A DNA stretch of 64,000 bases. Origin: Irineochytrium annulatum (Eukaryota > Chytridiomycota > Chytridiomycetes > Chytridiales > Chytridiaceae). The position numbers were made by a program, and so were the translations under genes. Position 1 is the stretch's first letter; every line of letters begins with the position of its first letter. Where the stretch lies: contig JADGJL010000002.1 of the NCBI GenBank assembly GCA_027600665.1, forward strand, positions 283,631 to 347,630, in the 5' to 3' direction. This document shows, piece after piece, positions 53,721 through 62,907 of the stretch. The notes beneath the pieces were generated by a model. That model made no database searches and was not told where the DNA came from. It saw nothing but the letters and a program-made list of their open reading frames with translations.

Positions 53721-54215
53721 TCATTCCTCGCACCAGTTTTTTAGAACCCATTCTTTAATCTGTTCAGCTACTTCCTCTGCTGTAAGTTCTGCCGTTTCGA
53801 TTTTTTGCATGGGCGGGTCAAATGCAGTTTCCGAATTCTGGAGTAGCCAATTTGCAAAATCCTTGTGATCTTCGATCGAGTTCTCATCCCACCCACGAGC
53901 TCTTAAACGCGTCTCGCGAGTAACGTCGTCACAATGCAAATTCATATATAGAATCTGATCGAATCGATCGATGTAGTCGGACGATGCAATGTTTTCCGGC
54001 ACCATCGTTCCGCATAAAACGGTTCCTCGTCCACTTAGGGATATGCTATACGCAATCCTCAACCAATTCTCTTTGGCAATCTGCCAATCCACATTATTGA
54101 TGATATCCATATCAAAGACGTCAATTTCGGGAAGCAGCTTGCGAACAAGCGAAGAGATCGTTGTTTTTCCTGTTCCACTTGCGCCTGTCACTATAAATAA
54201 AGGTATTTTGTTCAT
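53721..54215 (-). CDS. P-loop nucleotide kinase-like ATPase
   Basis: 164 aa. Walker A is GASGTGKTT (residues 11-19); FDMDIINNVDW is a likely Walker B or substrate segment; RETRLRARGWDE near 103 looks like the lid Arg region of small-molecule kinases. Related proteins are annotated as AAA or nucleotide kinases of unknown substrate. RBS GGGGGA 6-7 nt upstream. Part of a same-strand run of small modifying enzymes. Confidence 0.8.
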   Translation of the reverse strand: MNKIPLFIVTGASGTGKTTISSLVRKLLPEIDVFDMDIINNVDWQIAKENWLRIAYSISLSGRGTVLCGTMVPENIASSDYIDRFDQILYMNLHCDDVTRETRLRARGWDENSIEDHKDFANWLLQNSETAFDPPMQKIETAELTAEEVAEQIKEWVLKNWCEE

Positions 54216-54244
54216 ATAAGTTCCCCCGATAACTAAGTCCGCTT

Positions 54245-54991
54245 CTAAAGTTTCCTCGCTTTGATCACAAAAGTTACAGGTAACACCTTCACTCTTTTAA
54301 GGAGATTATCGCTATTATCATGTAATTGCATGATATCTTCATCGGATTCCTCGATCATGTGTTCAATGACAAATCCCGCTTTTGCCAACGCATTGATATA
54401 GGTTGATATTTGACGATCCGCTAAAGTTAGTTCACCCTGAACAAAGTCAGGAGATACCGCATACCACGATTCATCAGAATATGGCTTATTGAAGACAAAT
54501 CTATCGTTTTCTTCAACGACACATCTATGAATTGGATGAGACCAACTGAAAATAAAAATGCCATCTTTCTTTAAATAAGAAGCGATTCTGCTGAAAGTAC
54601 CTTGAAGATCAGTAGTCCAACCGATGGCATAAATTGAATACACAGCGTCAAAATAATTCGTAGGAATTCCACATTCTTCTTCCATGGGTGAACATATCAA
54701 TGTTGCCGAAATACCGTGTGTCCTCAAGTGTTGTTGTGTCTTTTCTATCTGTTTCTGTGATATATCCATACCCCACAGTTCACCAGCATTGTGATCCCCA
54801 TGATACTGCAAGGATTGGCCATCTCCACAGCCCACCTCTAACATTTTTAATCCTGAGACATCCCCAAATAGTTGGTGTTTTTCTTCTGATATGAATGCTC
54901 CATAATGCGGAAGCACGATTGCTCTCAAATAGTCATTCCCTCTTGTATCCCAATAGAAGCTGTTTGTTTCATAAACACTGTTCTTGTTCAT
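54245..54991 (-). CDS. Class I SAM-dependent methyltransferase
   Basis: 248 aa. SAM motif I is MLEVGCGDGQSLQYH (near residue 50), the acidic end of strand 2 is LWGMDISQKQIE (near 72), and motif IV/V are YFDAVYSIYAIGW and DGIFIFSWSHPIHRC. Acceptor unknown. RBS GGGAGG 7 nt upstream. A decayed fragment of a second copy of its C-terminal third lies at 58637-58750. Confidence 0.9.
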   Translation of the reverse strand: MNKNSVYETNSFYWDTRGNDYLRAIVLPHYGAFISEEKHQLFGDVSGLKMLEVGCGDGQSLQYHGDHNAGELWGMDISQKQIEKTQQHLRTHGISATLICSPMEEECGIPTNYFDAVYSIYAIGWTTDLQGTFSRIASYLKKDGIFIFSWSHPIHRCVVEENDRFVFNKPYSDESWYAVSPDFVQGELTLADRQISTYINALAKAGFVIEHMIEESDEDIMQLHDNSDNLLKRVKVLPVTFVIKARKL

Positions 54992-55027
54992 CTGTTAGCC
55001 TCCCATTTATACACTACATCCAGAACA

Positions 55028-55450
55028 TCACTTGTTACCTTCGTTGAAATATGTAATCTCATGGCCATTAAGTAAGCTTTTAAAGCCGCTCTTGTAGTAC
55101 GGCATGAGCTCATCTGCCTGTGTAATATCCAACCATGCCATCTCAGAGATTTCATCTGGTCTTGATATCCCTTCTCCCCCTCCGACAATTTCTGCTCTGA
55201 ATGTGATAAAAATCGCATGTTCCTGTATTTCTTCAAATTTACACTCGTTGATTGCTACAATACCGTGCACGCTAACATCAAGTCCCGTTTCTTCTTGGGC
55301 TTCCCGGATTGCTGCTTGTTCCCATGATTCACCAGCTTCAACAGCTCCGCCAGGCAGCGACCAGCTTGAACGCCCTACATTCTTTACTGCAAGCACTTTA
55401 GACTTGGATGGATTGGTCAGTAGTGAGTAAACTACATCGACTCGTTTCAT
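55028..55450 (-). CDS. Nudix hydrolase
   Basis: 140 aa. Nudix box begins at GGAVEAGESWEQ and ends REAQEETGL (residues about 34-56), with the conserved Glu pair for metal binding. The family hydrolyses nucleoside diphosphate derivatives; substrate unknown. RBS AAAGGAAG 7 nt upstream; 24 bp after a second Nudix gene. Confidence 0.9.
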   Translation of the reverse strand: MKRVDVVYSLLTNPSKSKVLAVKNVGRSSWSLPGGAVEAGESWEQAAIREAQEETGLDVSVHGIVAINECKFEEIQEHAIFITFRAEIVGGGEGISRPDEISEMAWLDITQADELMPYYKSGFKSLLNGHEITYFNEGNK

Positions 55451-55474
55451 TGATTGACTTCCTTTCCGGAAACA

Positions 55475-55900
55475 TTAAATATTACTCTTATCACTGAACT
55501 CAATGCAAAAAGGTTGCATCTCAGGGTTTAAACAAAACTCTATTCTTTCTCTGAAGTTTTTCCATTCGACTTTTAAAATGGCTTCTTCCATTGGAAAGAA
55601 ACCAGAGTCTAAACTCTCCAATGATGTCGTTAATTCCCCACCTATTGGTTTGGCTAAAAATAATGTGTTACATATTGAATTTTCGATATTCTGAAAGATG
55701 CCGCAGAATTTGATAATTTCAATGTCGATGCCAGATTCTTCTTTCGTCTCTCTAATTGCAGCTTGACTAAGAGATTCTCCTTCCTCCACTTGACCACCCG
55801 GCATTTCCCATCCTCTTCGTGGGCCTCTAATAAGTAATAGTTCATTTTTGTCGTTGATCACGATTGCAGCGGCAGATACGATATGTTTTGGAGGGCTCAT
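55475..55900 (-). CDS. Nudix hydrolase
   Basis: 141 aa. Nudix box GGQVEEGESLSQ through RETKEESGI (about 35-57) is intact. It is only distantly similar to the neighbouring Nudix protein outside the box, so the two probably differ in substrate. RBS AGAAGGAG upstream of the ATG. Confidence 0.9.
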   Translation of the reverse strand: MSPPKHIVSAAAIVINDKNELLLIRGPRRGWEMPGGQVEEGESLSQAAIRETKEESGIDIEIIKFCGIFQNIENSICNTLFLAKPIGGELTTSLESLDSGFFPMEEAILKVEWKNFRERIEFCLNPEMQPFCIEFSDKSNI

Positions 55901-55959
55901 TTGTTTTACTCCTTCTATAGAGATTGATATACGTTGGAATATAATAATATAAAACCAAA

Positions 55960-56739
55960 CTAAAAGAAGTTATATATCCCGTCTTCAAAATAATTGTATT
56001 CTTCATCCGTTATTCTTAACTTTCCATAACCGTTATAAAATATTTCTTTATCTCTTTCATTATCAAACGCATTAGGTTTCGGTCTAATGGCTAATGCTAC
56101 ATCATATCTTGGATCGCCATATGCCGCTCCTGCCCAGTCAATAACTCCAACAATATTGCAATCATTAACTAGCACATTATCTATAGTAAAATCTCCATGA
56201 ATAAAAGTATTATCTATTGATCTTGGCCGTGCTTCTTTCAACTGTTGAAGTCGTTCTGCTGAGCCGTCTACCGCAAAATGAGTTAGATTATACTCTGCTT
56301 TACTAAGCATTGTATCTAACCAAGGACTGTCATTGCTCAATAATTCAACAGGACAAGAACATTCATGTATTTTCTTTAAACAAAGCCCAAAGTTAAAAAT
56401 CGCTTTTTCTTTACTTTCAAGGTCAGGCACTGTAGAGAGAAATTCTCTTAAACTTATTCCGTCAATATATTCCATCAGAAGCCATCTCGATGTCTCCTCC
56501 GTATGAAACGAATATACCTTTGGAACAGGGAGTCCCGAATGATGAAGGTATTGAAGCACCTTATATTCATCGGATAACCATTCATTATAGAGATCGTTTT
56601 CTGTCTTCTTGATGATGTACTTTTGGTCGAACGTATCCAGAATAGCCACAGTAGAAGTATGACCTTGCTTAGGAAAAGTGATTTTCTGAACTTTCCCTAT
56701 ATGTTCTTTTATTTCAATGGGGAGATCCTGAATATTCAT
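55960..56739 (-). CDS. Aminoglycoside phosphotransferase (APH) family protein
   Basis: 259 aa. Kinase-like fold: WLLMEYIDGISLREFL (hinge, near residue 92), catalytic loop FIHGDFTIDNVLV (near 188, Asp and Asn present) and the metal Asp in VIDWAGAAYGDPRYD (near 205). Members phosphorylate aminoglycosides, macrolides, choline or homoserine; the sequence does not fix which. The ATG at 56739 has GAAAGGA 7 nt upstream; the frame opens 26 codons earlier and would overlap the next gene. Confidence 0.85.
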   Translation of the reverse strand: MNIQDLPIEIKEHIGKVQKITFPKQGHTSTVAILDTFDQKYIIKKTENDLYNEWLSDEYKVLQYLHHSGLPVPKVYSFHTEETSRWLLMEYIDGISLREFLSTVPDLESKEKAIFNFGLCLKKIHECSCPVELLSNDSPWLDTMLSKAEYNLTHFAVDGSAERLQQLKEARPRSIDNTFIHGDFTIDNVLVNDCNIVGVIDWAGAAYGDPRYDVALAIRPKPNAFDNERDKEIFYNGYGKLRITDEEYNYFEDGIYNFF

Positions 56740-56798
56740 GGTTTCGTCCTTTCTGTTATTTCGTACTCTTTCTGATTGAGTGCACGTTGCATATCGCT

Positions 56799-58592
56799 CT
56801 AAAAGTACAAATCCCATCCCATAATAAAAGTAGCAAACAGGAAAGCAGATATGCCAGACATGATGTATACCGCCTTTTGCTTTTTGCTGTAACTTCTCTT
56901 CAGGAGTTTGTAGAACATCAAGACAAGGTACGCTGCTGCTAGAATCACATAAACCAGGTTTAAGATGAGATGTACGCGTAATGAAGAATAGGGGGCAAAG
57001 CCTAAGGCTCGCATGAACAATAGGGTCGTATTTAAAATCAATGCTAAACTGGCAATATTAATAGCAATATGATACTTATCAAAGCCTGTACCGGGTCTTT
57101 CCCAGTTTTTTAATTTGTATTTGGATAACCGAATAAAATAGCCAATTATCGCTCTCAAACTGAGCAGGATGGCTACTGCAAGCGCAATAAAAGATGCTTT
57201 GATCAAGTTTATCGTCAAGTTGGATACGGGCAAAAAGTCATTATAAGGAATGGAGACCTTCTCAATAGTCCCGTTACGCTCAACAACATTTGCAAAGTTA
57301 CTAAGGTCAAATGTTGTATACTTCTGCAGACTTAACATCGAATATGCCTTCGTAAAACCAGAAACGACCCGTCGCGCAGGCAGATAATATCCTCCACTCT
57401 CAGATGTAACCGAATTTGTACTGAAGCTACTTCCAAACACTTTTTGAACAAGACCAACGCTATAAGCCATTTCATTTGACTGGTTTGTCATGACCACTAA
57501 CCCAAATTTAGACTCCGGGTCAATAACAAATTTACTTGTAAATCCCGCCGTACTTCCAGCGTGTTCAAGTGCAGGCACCCAGTACTCCACTTCAAAGAAG
57601 CCATGTGCAATTCGAGGATTAGAAGTTCCATCATAATATAGACTTGGTGACAGCATCTCGTCTAACGTTTCCTTATTCGTGAATAATAAATTACTATGAT
57701 CCACCGGCATTAAAGCTGCGAGAAATTTAGCTGCATCCTCTGCTGTGCCAATGGCGGCCCCCGCAGGGTATAAGCTTATGTATGCTCTGTTCTTAGAGAT
57801 GAGTTTCAGACTCGTAGTGTACCCTTGAATCTCATTTCTCTTTTTCAAGACGTTTAGATTATCATGCTGTGACGGGTGCATCGAAGTTTCTTTCATATTC
57901 AGCGGTTTAAATATATGTTCATTTACATATTTATAAAAGGGTTGTCCGCTTTGCACTTCAACGATGTAAGCAGCCATAGCCGTACCATAGTTCGAATAAG
58001 CAACGACACTCCCAGGTTGATCAATCTGCCTTGGCTCAAATTTTTGTAAATCTTCACCTAACTCCACAATATCACTCTCGGATGAATACCATAAATCGAT
58101 CAATCTATCCTCCCACCCTGCGTTATGATGCATTAGGTTCCTTAGGGTGATGGGAGCATCGTATTCAAGCTTCTTAAGAAACCGTTCTGGTAAATATTCC
58201 TGAATATCGGTATCCAAATCAAGCTTCCCCTGCTCTACAAGTTGCATAACACTCGTCCAGACCAACAGTTTAGAGGTTGAACCCCATTCAAATACAGTAG
58301 AGGTGTCTGCCTGTCTCTTTTGCTCAAAATCTGCGTAACCATAGGCCTTATTCACAATCGTCTCACCGTTCTTGATAGCTACAACCGATACGGCAGCGGT
58401 TTTCTTTTGATTCGTGGCCACATATGAATCAATCGTTTCCTCTAGTGAAGACAACGCAATTCTGGAGGGTGTTGTCTCCACCTGCTCTACCTCAGCGCGC
58501 ACAGATACCGGACATGTCATTATGATGAATACAAGTACAAGAACAGAAGTGATTGCTTTATTAACATAGGAATATTTTTGATTAATCTTCAT
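56799..58592 (-). CDS. Serine hydrolase (beta-lactamase/PBP4 family) with C-terminal membrane domain
   Basis: 597 aa. Signal peptide or anchor (about 10-32), then a class C beta-lactamase-like domain (about 45-375) with the nucleophile in WGSTSKLLVW (SxxK, near 104), YSNYGT (YxN, near 199) and HAGSTAG (near 345). The C-terminal 160 residues carry four membrane helices (about 455-478, 505-525, 540-562, 575-592). This layout is common in Bacillota proteins annotated as penicillin-binding protein or beta-lactamase class C; actual substrate is unknown. RBS AAGGGTG 6-7 nt upstream. It heads the same-strand run down to the C39-like gene. Confidence 0.87.
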   Translation of the reverse strand: MKINQKYSYVNKAITSVLVLVFIIMTCPVSVRAEVEQVETTPSRIALSSLEETIDSYVATNQKKTAAVSVVAIKNGETIVNKAYGYADFEQKRQADTSTVFEWGSTSKLLVWTSVMQLVEQGKLDLDTDIQEYLPERFLKKLEYDAPITLRNLMHHNAGWEDRLIDLWYSSESDIVELGEDLQKFEPRQIDQPGSVVAYSNYGTAMAAYIVEVQSGQPFYKYVNEHIFKPLNMKETSMHPSQHDNLNVLKKRNEIQGYTTSLKLISKNRAYISLYPAGAAIGTAEDAAKFLAALMPVDHSNLLFTNKETLDEMLSPSLYYDGTSNPRIAHGFFEVEYWVPALEHAGSTAGFTSKFVIDPESKFGLVVMTNQSNEMAYSVGLVQKVFGSSFSTNSVTSESGGYYLPARRVVSGFTKAYSMLSLQKYTTFDLSNFANVVERNGTIEKVSIPYNDFLPVSNLTINLIKASFIALAVAILLSLRAIIGYFIRLSKYKLKNWERPGTGFDKYHIAINIASLALILNTTLLFMRALGFAPYSSLRVHLILNLVYVILAAAYLVLMFYKLLKRSYSKKQKAVYIMSGISAFLFATFIMGWDLYF

Positions 58593-58636
58593 TCGCTACA
58601 CCCTTATTATCTACTATAGTTTTTGTGCCTTTATTT

Positions 58637-58750
58637 TGTAGTTGCATTAATTCATCATCAGATTCCTCAATCAATTGCTCAATGGCAAATCCAGCTTTGG
58701 CCAAAGTATTCACTTAGGTTGATAATTTACGGTCCGATAGTGGTGGCTTA
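58637..58750 (-). pseudogene. Decayed methyltransferase fragment
   Basis: Translated on the minus strand it reads LSDRKLST, a stop codon, then VNTLAKAGFAIEQLIEESDD and ELMQLQNK. This matches LADRQISTYINALAKAGFVI and EHMIEESDEDIMQLHDN in the intact methyltransferase at 54245-54991. The rest of the gene is missing. The flanking stretch to 59140 (about 390 bp) is AT-rich and holds nothing else I recognise. Confidence 0.8.
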
Positions 58751-59140
58751 AATCAATTCCACATTTTGAGAAAATTACCTTAATTATTTCTATAATAACC
58801 CATGCTGCAATATTTGCGAAGTACATTTAAAAGCGCATACATTTCACTCCAAATCAAAAAGAACCTCAGGAGCGTTCTCCGTGAATATAGCTAAGCGTTA
58901 TATCAGACCCATCTTACTATCTTTTCGCTGACATAAGTTTGTAGTTATACAAGTTGATTTATTACTTCCCATCTGAGTTTTAGTTATAAAAAGTATCATT
59001 TATATATTGAATCATATTACGCATCCTCCCTGCTTTGGGCAGCGGAAAGAAAGCATCGAGCAGTTAGAGAGAGGTGTCCTATGGAATAATATATGGTTAC
59101 ATATCAATCCAGCAACATAATTTATTTTAAAATATAAAAA

Positions 59141-59172
59141 TCCCTGCTAACTTTTAATGTCAGCAGGGATCC
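59141..59172 (-). terminator. Terminator of the DUF3231 gene
   Basis: AATCCCTGCT / AGCAGGGAT, minus-strand tail TTTTTATAT; about 12 bp after the stop. Confidence 0.85.
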
Positions 59173-59182
59173 TTTTTCATTT

Positions 59183-59701
59183 TTAAACTTCCACAGCTTC
59201 CGGTCTTTTCACTTGAAGAGGCGGAGGAATAAGCCATCCTTTTTCTTTACTCATTTGGAGAATACGAAGGTCTAACGCGGTTTTAGTAACGTGATATTTC
59301 GCAAATAAGGCTCCGATATCTTCTCTAATGGATTGGCCCATAACTTGACTACAAGCAACCAATCCCATTGAAGTATCAGAAGCAATACTTGCTGCTATCT
59401 CAGGATCTGTAATCCTTGCACCAACAGGAATGTCTTCCAGTTTTACTGGAGGTCTTTCTGGTAAAACCGGTGTTGTAGCAATTCCGTTATCAATGAGTAG
59501 AGTATCACACTCCTTGATCTCAAGTTTAGCTTGATCAATTAGTGCCTCCAATATTTTTTTCAAATCTTTATCTCCTGCATGATTAGAAAATGCTTGGTAA
59601 AAGGAAAGTGCCCCCTTCGCAACCGTTGAACATTGCCATACGCTGAAGATTTCACCGTAATGCATAGGTTCATTTTTGGGATTACCACTTAATATTCCCA
59701 T
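59183..59701 (-). CDS. DUF3231 family protein (CotF-like)
   Basis: 172 aa. A helical, ferritin-like/coat-F-like domain typical of DUF3231: GILSGNPKNEPMHYGEIFSV, STVAKGALSFYQAFSNHAGD and SDTSMGLVACSQVMGQSIRE. Members are frequent in spore formers; function unknown. The ATG at 59701 has AAGGAG 8 nt upstream; the frame opens 23 codons earlier. Confidence 0.88.
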   Translation of the reverse strand: MGILSGNPKNEPMHYGEIFSVWQCSTVAKGALSFYQAFSNHAGDKDLKKILEALIDQAKLEIKECDTLLIDNGIATTPVLPERPPVKLEDIPVGARITDPEIAASIASDTSMGLVACSQVMGQSIREDIGALFAKYHVTKTALDLRILQMSKEKGWLIPPPLQVKRPEAVEV

Positions 59702-59955
59702 CAAAACAGCTCCTTCAAATTTTAATGACCACCAGAAGTATAGTTCCATGTTCATGAGATACATATTCATAAGTTAAAAAATACCGATGGTATAATGGAT
59801 TCATTTTTTTACACAGCGACATGCATGTAAGATGCGCTAGTTTTGTCCATTAATTGTTTGCTAATCCGCCTGCGGAAGGGTACGAAATCGGATAATTCTA
59901 AACTTCTGGGTATACTACAGCAAGTCAATTTAACATCGATAAGGAGGATGAGCTA

Positions 59956-60801
59956 ATGAAAGAAGAATTGAATTACGGTACAGATTACAAGTTTATTCCT
60001 GTAACTTCAGTGGGAAGTGGTGTGGGGACTGAAATACGACCTGATTTATTTTGCTACACGATTCAAATTGTAAATATCTGTTTAGTAGGTAACCCGAAAT
60101 CTGACGATTTCGTTTTAGTAGATGCCGGAATGCCAAAGTCAGCAAATGAAATAATTTCTGTCATTGAGGAACGTTTCGGTGCAAACAGCCGGCCCAAAGC
60201 AGTAATTTTGACCCATGGACACTTTGATCATGTCGGAGGGGTGATCGAACTCGTAGAACACTGGGGAGTTCCGGTTTATGCACATCCATTGGAGATCCCC
60301 TTCCTCATAGGGGTTAAAAGCTACCCGGAACCAGACCCTACGGTTGAAGGTGGTTTGGTAGCAAAGATGTCCCCAGCTTTTCCTAACGAACCAATAAACC
60401 TTGGAAGTCATGTACAAACGTTACCTCCGAACGGAACTGTACCCCATATGCCAGGATTTAGGTGGATTCATACCCCAGGACATTCTCCCGGTCATGTTTC
60501 GTTGTTTAGGGAAAGTGACGGAGCATTAATCGCAGGTGACGCCTTTGCTACTGTAAAACAAGAGTATATGTATAAAGTATTAAATCAGGAATTGGAGATA
60601 AGTGGACCCCCTCGCTATTTAACAACAGATTGGGAAGCTGCAAAGCAATCTGTTGTTAAACTTGAGAGTTTAAAGCCATTGGTTGCTGTAACTGGCCATG
60701 GACTACCGATGTCTGGTGAATTACTAACAACAAGTCTGAGAAAACTGGTTAATGAATTTGACCGTATTGCCATACCGGATTATGGAAAGTACGTAAACTA
60801 A
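59956..60801 (+). CDS. MBL-fold metallo-hydrolase (paralogue of the 36.3 kb gene)
   Basis: 281 aa. Zinc motif AVILTHGHFDHVGGVIELVE (near residue 77), WIHTPGHSPGHVSLFRESD (near 171) and LIAGDAFATVKQE (near 193) form a complete site. It has the same length class, segment order and C-terminus (DYGKYV) as the protein at 36274-37083. Substrate unknown; lactonase-type or detoxifying activity is possible. RBS AAGGAGGATGAG before the ATG. Transcribed alone on the plus strand. Confidence 0.9.
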   Translation: MKEELNYGTDYKFIPVTSVGSGVGTEIRPDLFCYTIQIVNICLVGNPKSDDFVLVDAGMPKSANEIISVIEERFGANSRPKAVILTHGHFDHVGGVIELVEHWGVPVYAHPLEIPFLIGVKSYPEPDPTVEGGLVAKMSPAFPNEPINLGSHVQTLPPNGTVPHMPGFRWIHTPGHSPGHVSLFRESDGALIAGDAFATVKQEYMYKVLNQELEISGPPRYLTTDWEAAKQSVVKLESLKPLVAVTGHGLPMSGELLTTSLRKLVNEFDRIAIPDYGKYVN

Positions 60802-60885
60802 TTTTTCCCTTCGAGCATAGTACTGTGAAGTGATATGAGTGCGCTGTGGAAATGTGATTTTTTCAGTTGTTTTCAAAAAAAGAAA

Positions 60886-60901
60886 GCCCCCAACAGGGGG
60901 C
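60886..60901 (-). terminator. Terminator of the small Cys-rich protein gene
   Basis: GCCCCC / GGGGGC with a 4-nt loop, minus-strand tail TTTCTTTTTTT; about 45 bp after the stop. Confidence 0.85.
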
Positions 60902-60943
60902 AAAACGTTGATATATCAGCCTTTTTTTGATCAGTTTTGATGA

Positions 60944-61153
60944 CTAAGCGTACATCATATCCATAAACCCGCGAGTTACTTCTCCACCTTCGGCTGGTTC
61001 GGGCTGGTCTGCCTTTGCGTGTTCTGCCATGCAAGCCTTCACGGCTTCTTCTGTCGTACAACGATTGGCATCATCACATGTGTAGCATAATTGAAGCATA
61101 TATCTGGTTAAATCATCCGCCTGCGTGAATTGAGTCTGACCGTTGGTTCTCAT
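60944..61153 (-). CDS. Small cysteine-containing protein of unknown function
   Basis: 69 aa. Four cysteines, three of them in CYTCDDANRC (near residue 23) and one at KACM, a possible metal or redox site. No membrane segment. Acidic, ends with FMDMMYA. The ATG at 61153 follows AAGGAG by 8 nt; the earlier GTG and ATG lie too near the RBS. The promoter region holds a TGTGA-N6-TCACA dyad, so oxygen or redox control is likely. No family recognised. Confidence 0.75.
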   Translation of the reverse strand: MRTNGQTQFTQADDLTRYMLQLCYTCDDANRCTTEEAVKACMAEHAKADQPEPAEGGEVTRGFMDMMYA

Positions 61154-61207
61154 CTTCATCACTCCTTCTCTTGTTGAGTTAAATATATCACCTTCTAACA
61201 GTTTTAT

Positions 61208-61225
61208 TTGTGATTTATTTCACAA
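61208..61225. promoter_or_regulatory. FNR/Rex-type dyad upstream of the small Cys-rich protein
   Basis: TTGTGATTTATTTCACAA. It contains an exact TGTGA-N6-TCACA (FNR/CRP-type) and differs by one base from the Rex pattern TTGTGAA-N4-TTCACAA. It lies 55 bp upstream of the ATG at 61153. Confidence 0.65.
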
Positions 61226-61242
61226 ACTAAACAAAAAAGAAA

Positions 61243-61260
61243 AGGAACCTTTCGGCTCCT
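61243..61260 (-). terminator. Terminator of the lipoprotein gene
   Basis: AGGAACC / GGCTCCT with loop TTTC (one mismatch), minus-strand tail TTTTCTTTTTTG; 40 bp after the stop. Confidence 0.75.
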
Positions 61261-61300
61261 CACTTTCCCTATATTTAATCACATCGATAACACTCTACAT

Positions 61301-62578
61301 TTAAAGCACTTTCCAATGTACACCGCCGTCCATCGTTTGCAATAACAACGATCTTTTGGCATCTGTATTCTCAACCAATATCCAGCCAAGTTTGGAGGTA
61401 ATCATCTGAATCTTCACGATCTCCGGATAGTCTTCAAGAATTTTCTCCAGTACACTGCTCGCAGGAAGAGCGCTCCATGTTTTGCCCGCATCCTTGGTGT
61501 GGTAGGTTATGCCCTTTTGCATCGCCCAACCTTCTACATCGTTCAGAAATACCGGTGAAAGGTTACGATTCGGACCCGTTTGTTTATTCAAAGTAAAATT
61601 GGATAGCTTCCAGCTCTTTCCACCATCTGTAGTGAAAAAACCATTAAATGTCGTGCTCTCCCCTTGAGAACAGGACATTGACATCCAGGCTGACTGTGCT
61701 TCACGTCCGAAAAATTGGGGTGAACTGACACTAAAATTACCACACCCGTTGAATTTGTTTCGATCAAAGAAAGATGGTCCTTTATCCCAGTTCTCTCCAC
61801 CGTCTGACGTTACGTACAACTTCGGTGTGCCGAACTCAATCGCCGTCAGGAAACCATGCTTCGGATCGGAGAAGGTCATACCTGTTGTGTATCCACGTTG
61901 AGAAATCTCTTCTGCTTCCTTTTTGCCATCTTCATCACTGGAAGACATCCGATTCCAGGTGATTCCACCATCTTCGGTAAAGTACAGTTTCTTGTCCTGC
62001 TTACCAATAGCGGTATCCACCGTAGTGAGAATCCATCCTTTTTCAGGAGATACAAAGGAGATTGCAGTCACTTTATCCGTCTTGGACAGCGATGACAGAC
62101 TCCAACTTACCCCTCCATTGTTGGTACGAAGCACGATGGTGTCTGTTCCACCCATGCCTTCGCGAACAATCCAACCGTGCGTACGATCTACAAAATAAAT
62201 GCTTTGTCCATATTGAGGGTTAGCCGGAAACTGTACATTTTCCGAAGGTGAAATATTGGTCCAGGTCTTTCCTTGATCCTGTGTATAGTACAGACGCAGC
62301 GCATTACGCGTCACCCCCCATGCCAATCCTCCATTGTCATTAAGCAACTGAAAATCGGTCAAACGGGTTTGTATTTGATACTTGGCCATATCCGCAGATT
62401 CTGTACTGTTGACAGGGGGAACGACAGTTAATGTCTGCCCTGTATTCCCGGCATCCTCCTGCTGCTGTGGAGGTTCTGCTTCCGGAGGTTGATCTGAGTC
62501 GGTGCATGCAGCCAGTAAGGCTGCTATACCTATAGACAGCAATGCTGTCTGCGCGATTTTGATCCATTGCGAACGCAA
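61301..62578 (-). CDS. Lipoprotein with YCF48/BNR-type beta-propeller repeats
   Basis: 425 aa. N-terminal lipoprotein signal ending LLAAC (Cys at about residue 25), a Gln/Glu/Pro-rich linker, then repeated DxGxTW-type blades: YTQDQGKTWTNIS, RTNNGGVSWSLSS, FTEDGGITWNRM, VTSDGGENWDKG, FTTDGGKSWKLS, HTKDAGKTWSAL and TMDGGVHWKVL. This is the sortilin/YCF48-like propeller seen in surface proteins of unknown ligand. The best start is a TTG at 62578 with GAGAGGTGG 7 nt upstream; the frame opens to an ATG at 62617 that has no good RBS. Confidence 0.88.
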   Translation of the reverse strand: MRSQWIKIAQTALLSIGIAALLAACTDSDQPPEAEPPQQQEDAGNTGQTLTVVPPVNSTESADMAKYQIQTRLTDFQLLNDNGGLAWGVTRNALRLYYTQDQGKTWTNISPSENVQFPANPQYGQSIYFVDRTHGWIVREGMGGTDTIVLRTNNGGVSWSLSSLSKTDKVTAISFVSPEKGWILTTVDTAIGKQDKKLYFTEDGGITWNRMSSSDEDGKKEAEEISQRGYTTGMTFSDPKHGFLTAIEFGTPKLYVTSDGGENWDKGPSFFDRNKFNGCGNFSVSSPQFFGREAQSAWMSMSCSQGESTTFNGFFTTDGGKSWKLSNFTLNKQTGPNRNLSPVFLNDVEGWAMQKGITYHTKDAGKTWSALPASSVLEKILEDYPEIVKIQMITSKLGWILVENTDAKRSLLLQTMDGGVHWKVL

Positions 62579-62838
62579 GTGGGTTCCACCTCTCTCATCC
62601 AATATACAGGCGCGCATGCCTGTCCTATGGCGTTATATTTACGATTCATCAGAATCCACTGCTCCTATTCTACCACAAACCTTGCGTAAAAGGCTCATTG
62701 CCCCCTCTAGGGCTGCCCACTCCCTTTTTCCAACTGAAGATCTAGGCTAAGTGTTGCACATTAATTACCATTAATTTCATCCTAAACTGTTTTTCGACGG
62801 AATAATTGGTAAAAAGACATGTAATGTGAACTATTTTA

Positions 62839-62867
62839 TAGACAACACTCGCTTTCTATTCTGTAAT
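62839..62867 (+). promoter_or_regulatory. Promoter of ldh
   Basis: TAGACA (62839-62844), 17-bp spacer, TGTAAT (62862-62867), each one mismatch from the sigma-A consensus. A TGTGAA half-site at 62825-62830, just upstream, could belong to a degenerate Rex site. The remainder of the 62579-62907 gap has nothing recognisable. Confidence 0.55.
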
Positions 62868-62907
62868 CCCTTAATATGGATGGGAGTATAACCCAAAAGG
62901 AGTGGAT

